Source: Sporothrix humicola
Taxonomy: Eukaryota; Ascomycota; Sordariomycetes; Ophiostomatales; Ophiostomataceae
NCBI GenBank assembly: GCA_021396245.1
Contig: WNYE01000020.1
Span: 124,001-188,000, forward strand
Length of the DNA stretch: 64,000 nucleotides
Direction: 5' to 3'
Shown: positions 33,368 through 41,703 of the stretch, in pieces
Numbering within the stretch: the first letter of the stretch is position 1
Layout of the letters: every line of letters starts with the position of its first letter
Position numbers and translations under genes: made by a program
The notes under the pieces: model-generated
Database searches by the model: none
Told to the model about the DNA's origin: nothing
Seen by the model: only the letters and a program-made list of their open reading frames with translations

Positions 33368-33603
33368 TGGTGAAGAAAAGTTTGTCATTTTTTGTGTGCT
33401 ATTTTTGTCATTTGTCTTGCATTTATCATATGTTGGGAGTTATATTGCTGTTTAGGATTTTTTCATAGATTTTCTAAATATTTCACTGTTTCTTTATGCG
33501 ATATTGAGTGGTTCGTAAATGGGTATGAGTGAGGCTGATCTAAAAATGAAATGTGTTTCCCGAACGTAGAATAGTATGCAAAATGACAAGTAAGCGTCCT
33601 TCG

Positions 33604-35752
33604 CTACGCCTTGCTTGTGGCGCTTTTTGTGGCAGCAAAACTGCCAGTAGCTGTACTTGCTATGCCGGCCATGTTAAAGCCGGATGTTCGTACTATGCTC
33701 GAGTATCTCTTAATCAGAAACTCACGGGGCACTTGCTCCAACAGCTCGCTGTGAAGCCGTGTCTTGAGGTACGGCAGCCTCTCCAGCTGCACGGCCTCGA
33801 GAATATAACTAACAACCGTATTGGTCTGCAATGGCGGGTCACGTAAGAGTGCAGCCAGCGTCACTGGGTCCAGATCGTCATTGCTATGCCACAGATGGTA
33901 GGCACGCAGTGACGCAGGCTTTGCTCGTATTGTGAGGCCAGAGCTGCTGGCCGTTGTCCGGAACCGCGCGAGCCACTCTTCTGCCGCGACAATGCGCGCG
34001 TCTTTAGGCTTGGCCGGACTTTTTGGGGTCCTTGGCGTCTTGGGAGTACTCGCCCCTGAAGTTTTCTTTGTCTTCGGCGTGGCAGGGGATGCAGCGTCGT
34101 CGTCCTCGGGCTCGAAGTTAACCGTGCCCTTTGCCTTGTCCAAGAACTTGGAGGACAGCTTCCGTGTCGATCCACCGGCATCACCGTCGTCGGCAGCATT
34201 CTCGTCGCCCTCTTCAACGGCCGCCGAGGCCACTACCCCATCAGCAAGTTTGATGGGAATGTCGAGCTCGCAAAATGCAGGCCGTGGAGGCTTCGGGTCG
34301 AGAGCTTCCCTCTGGTTCTCCAGGACAGAGAAGATCTGTACGGCAGCATAGGCATCGGATGCAGAGTCTGTCTTGTTAGCACGTCGTGGAGAGTCAAGAA
34401 TAGGGTGAAACATTGGAGGACTCACAAAGAATCTGGTCCATTTGCAACGGTTTGAACCAGTTGCCCGATCGCACGTCATCGCCTTTGTACATTGGCAGCC
34501 GCAGATGCTCCTGCACCTGCACGGCCATCGACACCAATCTCTTGTTGATAAGATTGATTTCGCCCGACCGCGAGTATTTCACGAGCTTGTGCATGTGACT
34601 GAGCTCCATCAAGCCCTTCATATCCACGTGCAAGAAATTGAACATGCGTCTGGCATCACCTTTGATGGCAACTCCAGCCTTGATCGATGCCGGGTCCTGG
34701 AGAATCTTTCTCAAAGTAGGGGCTACCATATCGTCCTTGGCTGGATACTGCGACAAGTGGAAGAGGCCAATTCGGCTGGGACTTGCGAGCTGCACAAGAC
34801 ACACATTGCGCCGCGCGCTGTCCCATCTTGTGGCGCTGGCCATCCATTCGAGGTCGAAGCCCAAGAGCGGCTCCCCAAGGAAATACTCCTTGCATACACG
34901 CTCTGTTGTATGCATACTGCGGCAATAGTGGACTTTGACTGTTGTTGGAGCCTTGTCGGTGCTGCTGTTCTTGCTGTCCGCACCATTCTTGTCGCTCTTG
35001 TCGTCGCTGGTTTCGCTGTCCTCTTTCTTGTCAGCCTGGACCTGCCGGTACATTGCATATGTCCAAAAGGACTCTGGTGTGCCTTCAGGTGCGTCGCGGG
35101 CTGCACGGAAGATGTCGTCAGGGATCTTAAAGTCAAGAGTCGTCTCTGGAGCCAAAATTTCGGTGGTCGTTTTGCCCGCATCTGTCTCCTTCGTGTCATT
35201 TTCCTTCAAGTCCTCTCTCTCCTTTGGCGCCTCATCCTCCTTTGCCTCGACGCTCGTCTCTTTGCCAGCATCTTCCTCCACGGCATCTGTTTTTTGGGCC
35301 ATGCTATGCATTGCTCGGTTTGGGCTGAACCGTATTGGCATCGTAGTGTGGACAAAGTAAGTGGGCGTCTTCTGGGCAAAAGTCACCGCTGGAATCGGTG
35401 GTGTTTGTAAGGGAGATGATGCAGCCGCTCGAGGCACGAAAGCACGAGGTGTACTTATTGCTGACGACGTAGAAGTCGCCATTGTTGACGCCACGGCTGT
35501 TGTTGTTGTCCTCGTTTCCACTGCAGCAGACGCACCGCTCGCTCCGCCGAAAACAATGCCATTGTCGGGCCGCCAGAGGCTCCAGTTCGCCGGCATCTGA
35601 GGCGTGCCCTTGTTGGGCGTCGTGTTTTGTGAACTCATCCTTGGCGCCGGGGGTCGTGTTGACCGCGAGAGCGCACGGCTCGAGGCCGACGCGATTGTAG
35701 TGGAAGCTGGCTTGTCGACGCGTCGCAAGATCACGGCGCCATGCTTGCCCAT
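33604..35752 (-). CDS. 3'-5' exonuclease domain protein (DEDD/RNase D-like superfamily)
   Basis: Exons 35752-34426 and 34367-33604 give 696 aa. The intron 34425-34368 (GTGAGT...GACAG) joins ...MDQIL to YSASDAYAAVQIF, recreating the last exonuclease motif. The N-terminal 230 residues are Ser/Thr/Ala/Glu-rich and disordered. The exonuclease domain spans about 270-460: ExoI GFDLEW (the D and E are metal ligands), ExoII GVAIKGDARRMF and ExoIII SASDAY (DEDDy type, with Tyr four residues before Asp). This resembles the WRN exonuclease domain. The C-terminal region is low complexity (KTPRTPKSPAKPKDA), then a helical segment ends at FLIKRYSSIVRTSGF. The substrate (DNA or RNA) is not determinable. An alternative start at the internal MSSQNTTP (residue 39) is possible. 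Confidence 0.85.
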
Positions 35753-36423
35753 GAGGAGGGTTTCAAGAAACGAAGAAGAAAAAAAGAGCTCAGTTTGGTT
35801 GAAGGAGAATAAACAAGACGGAAAAGGCGTTACATCAAGCCAAGCGTCGCGAGAATCGGCTGTCGCTTTTGGTCAAGGTAGTCCGGAGACGGGAACCGCG
35901 TGCATAAAGTACCGTAGTTTGCCGCCGAGAGGTCGAGTCAGGTCTAGGCAGCCGGCTGCTCAAATGGTGTGTCTGGCGTTTCAGTGGACGAAGCTGTGAG
36001 AAGCTGGATGGAGGGGGAAGATGCAGGAGGAAGGTTGGCGACAAGTGTGTGTGGGGAAGCTCATTGAGCTGAATTTACAGGCAGGAGCGATCTGCTCAAT
36101 CGCTATGAAGGCAGTCACGAGTGGCAAGACATGGTGACAGAATGGAGGGAACAGCTTCTGTGTACAAATCAAATATCTTTAATCTAATAGAATGCGACAA
36201 ATTGTATGGCATCGTAAGAATGAAACGAGAACATGAAGTCCTCAAAATAAATGATATACACAGTACGACGTAGAAAAGGTGTTGTTGGCGCCGCAAATAC
36301 CCGCCTCAAATTTGCTGTTGACGGAGACGGAAGGAGCCTCGAATGGTAGCGCTACCTGTGCTTGTGCTAGCCGTTATAGCCCTGATTACGAGTCGCCTTC
36401 TCCAACAACAAACATTCGTTCAC
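35753..36423. other. Intergenic region upstream of tRNA-Cys
   Basis: About 670 bp containing the exonuclease gene promoter and the tRNA 5' flank. No further gene. Confidence 0.45.
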
Positions 36424-36495
36424 GGACGTGTAGCTCAGTGGTAGAGCGAGGGATTGCAGATCCCTAGGTCAGGGTTTCGATCACCCTCAGGTCCT
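36424..36495 (+). tRNA. tRNA-Cys (GCA)
   Basis: A full cloverleaf can be drawn without an intron. The D stem is GCTC/GAGC, the anticodon stem AGGGA/TCCCT around loop TTGCAGA (anticodon GCA, cysteine), and the T stem AGGGT/ACCCT around loop TTCGATC. The acceptor stem GGACGTG/CAGGTCC has six pairs and one G-G mismatch at position 5-68. The internal box A (TAGCTCAGTGG) and box B (GGTTTCGATCA) are present. Box B differs slightly from the usual GGTTCGANTCC. A T-run follows directly downstream. Confidence 0.92.
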
Positions 36496-36507
36496 CTGAA
36501 TGATTTC

Positions 36508-36514
36508 TTTTTTT
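36508..36514 (+). terminator. RNA polymerase III terminator of tRNA-Cys
   Basis: Run of seven T 13 bases after the tRNA 3' end, a standard Pol III stop. Confidence 0.8.
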
Positions 36515-36979
36515 GCCTTTTTACTTTCTTTGCAAATTGTCAGAAGTGGCCTGGGACAGTCATAAACCGACTTTTGAGATTTCCCGATTTTTTTTTTAGT
36601 TCTTGTAAATAAAATAACCCGTTTTTCCTATCATCTACCTTTTTGCTATTACTTGGGATTCTGTACCTGACTGTGCCTGATCCCCTGGCTGGTCTCTTGT
36701 TGCTTTGTGAGGCATGCGCTAGTTGGCAACGGGACCCACTTTTCTGCCTGGAGCAAAGTCATTGTGCGGAGGGGCTGGTTTGGCAGGCGCGACTGATGTC
36801 GAATTGACTTGGTCGAAACTGGAGCTTCATTCACCACTCAATTCGGCGCAAACGACATCGACGACGATTCTCACACGCGGATACTACAGGACAGCCAGCG
36901 CCGCTTTCTTTCACGAGCTACATACTTACGACAGCACCAGCTCCCTTTCCCGCACACAATCCTAGCGACAGCCGCAAGC
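36515..36979. other. Intergenic / promoter region of LSM5
   Basis: About 460 bp between the tRNA terminator and LSM5. No gene seen. Confidence 0.45.
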
Positions 36980-37632
36980 ATGGCGTCGCAACTCCTCCCT
37001 CTTGGTGCGTCCTCATCTCATCACCATCCCTTACCCAGGACAACGGCAGGCAATGCGCGGGCGGTTGCAGTGGGAACGCTTGTAGAGACGGAGCGCTAAC
37101 ATGTCACAGAACTCATTGACAAGTGTGTCGGCTCGCGGATATGGGTCGTCATGAAGGGCGAGCGTGGTAAGATCCGAGAAGCTTCTCATCTCATGTGGCC
37201 CCCGCCCAAGAGTCCAGTAAACTGACAATCTCAACAGAATTCAGCGGAACCCTTGTGGGCTTTGACGACTACGTGAGTAAGTATATTGTCCACCCCCTAA
37301 TCTGTTTGAATAGACACCTCCAATGTCGAGATGAGGGACTCGAACTAACCACTTTGCTTCCAGACATGGTTCTCGAGGACGTCACAGAATTGTATGTCCA
37401 CATGAGCAATTATTCTCGGTTAAAATCTTGACATGGTGTACAAGGACCCATCTAACACTCATTTTCCCCATCTAGCGACTACTCTGGCGAGCAAACGAAG
37501 CTGCCCAAGATCCTGCTGAACGGCAACAACATATGCATGGTATGTTGAGCTGGTGATTTAATGGAGAAAGATCGAGAAAGAATCATGCTAACCTATATAC
37601 AGCTGGTTCCTGGCGGCGAGGGCCCGGTATGA
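36980..37632 (+). CDS. LSM5: U6 snRNA-associated Sm-like protein LSm5
   Basis: Subunit of the LSm1-7 (mRNA decapping) and LSm2-8 (U6 snRNP) rings. Six exons: 36980-37004, 37110-37166, 37238-37276, 37364-37391, 37476-37539 and 37603-37632. They encode 80 aa. All five introns are GT..AG (GTGCGT, GTAAGA, GTAAGT, GTATGT and GTATGT donors). The spliced protein is MASQLLPLELIDKCVGSRIW, VVMKGEREFSGTLVGFDDYV, NMVLEDVTEFDYSGEQTKLP, KILLNGNNICMLVPGGEGPV. Sm1 is FSGTLVGFDDYVNMVLEDV. Sm2 is ILLNGNNICMLVPGG, with the Asn-Gly in place of the usual RG. Length and sequence match the family throughout. Exons are very small (25-64 nt). Confidence 0.96.
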
Positions 37633-38132
37633 AGGTGGTGATTTGAGGATTGTTGGCTTAATGGGAGCACATGTCAAAAGGTCGTGCCGACGTGCACAAC
37701 GGCGTTGTTGATATCTTTGTTTTTGGACGCATATGACATGAATATTAGAAAAGGAAAAATTCAACACACAATATTGCGCAGCGTACTGCAAGAAACGATT
37801 GTTCCAGCGGTTGTCAACGCTTTTGGTTTATTGTTCTATGAAAGGATATAATTAAACAAGTAAAATAAAACAAAGACAAAATGCAGGTACAACTGGTACA
37901 TAAAGAGGCCTCGTTGACGCAAAGCCCTTTTTTGTACTGTATCGAAAACACATCTAAAAAGAATAGCGTGCAGCACCCTCGCCAGACCCAACAGCCATCC
38001 AAATCCAACAAATGAGTTTCAATAACAAAAAAAAAAAAAAAAGAAAGAGAGAGCGAAGACAGCCCTTATAGCACAACCACGAAACTTAAAGGTGCTAGGA
38101 AAGAAAGTCGGGTGATAGGGGCTATATGAGTC
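37633..38132. other. Convergent 3' region, LSM5 / PHO85 locus
   Basis: About 500 bp, A-rich on the plus strand (run at 38028-38042), with no supported gene. Confidence 0.45.
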
Positions 38133-38939
38133 TTATGAGCTTTGTTGTGCATTTTCCTCGGCCTCGTTTGTCGCATCTGTAGCACACGAGGCTTGAAGAA
38201 TGATGTCTGGCAAGATTAACGGAGCTCGTTGCAAGGTCGTTGATTGAGTCGAATGGGATGTTGCTGGTGGAGCTTGGAGTGGTGGATGGGATCTTTGTTG
38301 AAGTGCTGACGAATGGGTACTTTGCAGAGATTGCTGAAAGGGCGGCATTTGCTGTGAATTATATGTGGGCATAAAAGGAGCTTGCAGGCTGGATGCATAG
38401 TTCTGGTACTGGGGCATTTGTTGCATCGATCCCCGTGACGTTGTATTGGTTGTAGTCGGATGTGGGTATGAAAAGGGGACATTTTGCTGGTTAGGTTGCT
38501 AGCCTGCAGGATATTGCATGGAATGAAGAGAACGGTAAGGCCCTGGGACACCAGTGCCTACAGGACCCCTCATGGTGGTATAGGTTAAGGCTTGAGTAGG
38601 AGCCTGCCATTGGTTATTCGGAAAAGAGGGTGGGCGGAAGATGTTCTGGTTTGTTGGACGGTAGATGCTTGTTGGGCGGCGGTTGCGGTTTGGTGGCAGC
38701 ATGGCCTCAGGGAGGGGCGAGCATTGCTCAAGCAATAGATTCAAAGGCCTGGGATTTTCCATATGGGAAGATTTAGAACGAGCTGAACGATTTGCAAACT
38801 GGGAAAACTGTTGTAATAAAGCAGCATCTTGATGTCTCGCCCTGGTGGACTGCATCGTAGTCGGACGTCTTGCTGCCGGAGGAAGCATTGACCTTCCATT
38901 GCCTCTTCCTGCCCGTGGAGCTCGAGGATGTGGGTGACT
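38133..38939 (-). other. In-frame open extension downstream of PHO85, interrupted by one UAG
   Basis: Directly after the PHO85 TAG (38942-38940) the same frame stays open for 146 codons to a TAG at 38501-38499. It then continues for 121 codons to TAA at 38135-38133. The encoded sequence is rich in Gln, Pro, Ser, Asn and Thr (for example MPQYQNYASSLQAPFMP, QQMPPFQQSLQ), like a disordered continuation of the kinase's own Gln/Ala-rich tail. It has internal ATGs (38888, 38426). Codons end in A or T more often than in the kinase body. It may be a readthrough or alternative tail, a decayed ancestral tail, or 3' UTR. Confidence 0.5.
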
Positions 38940-40050
38940 CTAATAGCCCTCGTACCCAGCCTGTTGCGGAACAGCCGATGGCTGCTGGAACGCGCCACGT
39001 GCCTGGTTCTGCATAGCAGCGGCCTGCTGGGCTGCAGCCACCTGTTGCTGTTGCTGCACCGCAGCTTGCTGGCTGTGCTGGTGTTGGAGGATATCACGGA
39101 ACCACGGGTGCTGGAGGGCATCGTGGGCGCTGATGCGGAGCTCAGGACGCAGCTGTAGCAGGCGTTGCAGCAGATCGATACCCGTAGGGTCTATCTGCGG
39201 CAGGATCTGTCGAAGGTCCTGTGTATTGTAACGAGGGACCGTTGCCTTGTACTCTGGGAACTGGCTGATACCCGGCCAGGTATGTTCAGTGGGCGTCCCC
39301 ATGATTCGGAAGATGCGCAGCATCTGGTCCTCATTGGTGGTGCCCGGGAAAAGGGGCCGACCTGTGAACATCTCGGCCATGATGCAACCGACCGACCAAA
39401 TGTCGATACTAGTGTTGTATGTGCGGCTGCCCAGTAGCACATCGGGGGCACGGTACCAAAGCGTGACGACCTCGTTGGAGAAGGTGTTGACAGGGATGCC
39501 GAACGCGCGAGCAAGACCGAAATCTCCAAGCTTCAGCTGTCCCTTGCCATTGATGAGCAAGTTCTGGGGCTTCAGATCACGGTGCAGGACGCGGTTCTGG
39601 TGGCAGAAGTCGATACCCTTCAGGAGCTGGTACATAAAAGACTTGATAAGTATCGGCTTAAGAGCCCCGCGGTCGCCATTGGTGTCCATGTACTTCTTCA
39701 GGTCGCCGTCCATGTACTCGAAGACAAGCATGAGTTTACTCTCAGTGTGAATAACGTCATGCAGTGCCACAATGTTTTCATGCTTCAATTCTTTCATCAG
39801 GGAGATCTCGCGGATGGCAGTCGACGGTGTTCCTTCTTCGGAGTCGAGATGGATTTCCTTGAGCGCAACAAACTCGCCAGTGTGGCGGTTACGACCTTTA
39901 AAGACCTGATTTGAAGTGTTAGAAAAGGATGAGGGGTATGGCCGAGAGGGACCAAAAATGAGAAGAGGGGAAGAGACGTACAGTAGCATAGGTACCTTCG
40001 CCCAGCTTCTCCAGCTGCTGGAACGAGTTAAGTTGGCGCTTGCCGTCCAT
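38940..40050 (-). CDS. PHO85: Cyclin-dependent protein kinase, Pho85 type
   Basis: PSTAIRE-class CDK working with PCL cyclins in phosphate, glycogen and cell-cycle control. Exons are 40050-39982 and 39905-38940, giving 344 aa. The intron 39981-39906 (GTACGT...AATCAG) joins EKLGEGTYAT to VFKGRNRHTG. The ATP lysine is K39 (VALKEI) and PSTAIRE is at 50-56. HRDLKPQN is the catalytic loop, and GDFGLARAFGIPVNTFSNEVVTLWYRAPDVLLG is Pho85-like in its activation segment. The start is MDGKRQLNSFQQLEKLGEGT, the conserved N-terminus. The C-terminal 60 residues are Gln/Ala-rich. The frame is open both upstream of this ATG (no ATG, to 40506) and downstream of the UAG stop. Confidence 0.93.
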
Positions 40051-40506
40051 TTTGACGTCTTTTGTTTCGGCGGTGTATTCTTCGACGCCGGTCACGGTAG
40101 GGTACGTGCGAAAATGGGGCACGGCAGGAGGTTGGCTGGGAAGGCCAAACGTAGTAGTTTGCGGGACGGCGGGTTTCCGATATGCGTCGGCAAGATAACT
40201 GCTGGTTGATCCCGCGATGTCGTCGTCGTCTGAGATATCGTCGTCTTCGTCGTCGTCGTCGTCGTCACGGTATCTGTCGGATCCGTATCTAACCGTGCCT
40301 GTCGCAGGGGAAGTGGTAGTCGTCGAGGGGATGGACGTCACAATCGTGGTAGTCGTGCGACTTGGATCGAAAAGAATGTCACCAGGCGAAACGATCTCAA
40401 CGAGTGCGGCGAGATGAGATTCGTCGGCAGCCGGCGATGGTCGTGATGACGACGCCAGCGTAGAGGAGAGGAGGGCGGGATATGGAGAAGAAAGACTCGG
40501 TGGATG
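40051..40506 (-). other. ATG-less open frame in phase with PHO85
   Basis: From the in-frame TGA at 40509-40507 to the PHO85 ATG there are 152 sense codons and no ATG. The predicted peptide includes an Asp-run (six consecutive Asp, then EDDDISDDDD) followed by a Pro/Thr-rich part. It is either the 5' leader or an N-terminal extension begun at a near-cognate codon or supplied by an upstream exon. Confidence 0.4.
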
Positions 40507-41703
40507 TCACCGAAAGATGTTTGTATGGGAAGACAGTTCCCAAAGTAAAAGATGTTGACGTTTGGAAGAAATGCAAAGGTGGGAGAGAAACAGGAGAGAG
40601 ACGGAAGACTATGTTTGTTGAGGAAAAGGGCCGTCGATAGGAAAGAAGTGATGTAGTGAACTTTGCAAGGCAGTCGCGAATGGGCCCTTCCAAAATGGGG
40701 GGCAGTTAAAGACCGCAGGAATGGTCACTGTGGCAGGCAAGGTACATTGCTCAAAGGGATAAAGCAGATTGGCAGGGTGCTACGAAGGAGGGGCAAACCT
40801 GAGCCAGCGGCCCTGGCCTCGTCCGTCTGAGCCAGACCTGGGCCTACAGCCAGTAGTAATTTAGCGCGCATTTTACTTGGACGAATCGCAGCGCTCGCTG
40901 AGGGACAGGTGCTTTTATGGCTTGGAAGGGAAAGAGACAAGGGCGGCAGGCGGCAAATCCCCATAAAAGCGCCTGTGGAGCCTGTGTTAAAGTGTGTGGT
41001 ATGCAGGGCGGGAAGGTGTTGGGTTGGGTCACAACTTCCCAATTTGGGGTTCATGTTTGACTCATCGAGTCAAGATGGAGGGTGGTACTACGACATAGAA
41101 AACACACTCTCTCTCCGAGTCCGGAAAGAACGAGCAAGGGCTTTATCCTCGTGCCGAGATATCAAGAGAACGGATAAACAATGAAAATAAGGTATAATTA
41201 TTTAAAGAATATGAGATACAAGGCTATGGCAGCCCTCGTAGCCCGGGCCTGGTTTGTTGCGCGCCTTGAGCCAACATGCTATTTTAATCGTACACGACGC
41301 CTGTGAACTCTCCGTCTGGTCCGTTGACACCCTTCCTTCACTGAGCTATCGAAAAGGAAAGAGCACCGAAAGCGAAAGACACCTGAAGAGAAGAAACGGA
41401 CCGAGACCTTAGTAATGAATGCAATGCAAGAAATTCCCAATAAATCACCGAACCCGCCATGACCTCCGAAATCCATTGACCAAAGACCACCCTATGTTGA
41501 CCAACAATTAGAAATGCCTGGCAATGATCACACCCCGAGAACAGATGAAGAGAAAAAGAAATGAGAATGATGATGAAAATGAAAATAAAAATGACCGCCC
41601 GGAAATGACATAAAATGGAATGGGATACAGAGTAGAAGAGGTGATATAAAACAAAATATTAAGAAATAAACAAGAGAAATCCCACGAGATCCTCCCCAGC
41701 CGC
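40507..41703. other. Intergenic region upstream of the PHO85 locus
   Basis: About 1.2 kb with no supported gene. It holds the PHO85 promoter and the 3' end of the next minus-strand gene. Confidence 0.4.
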
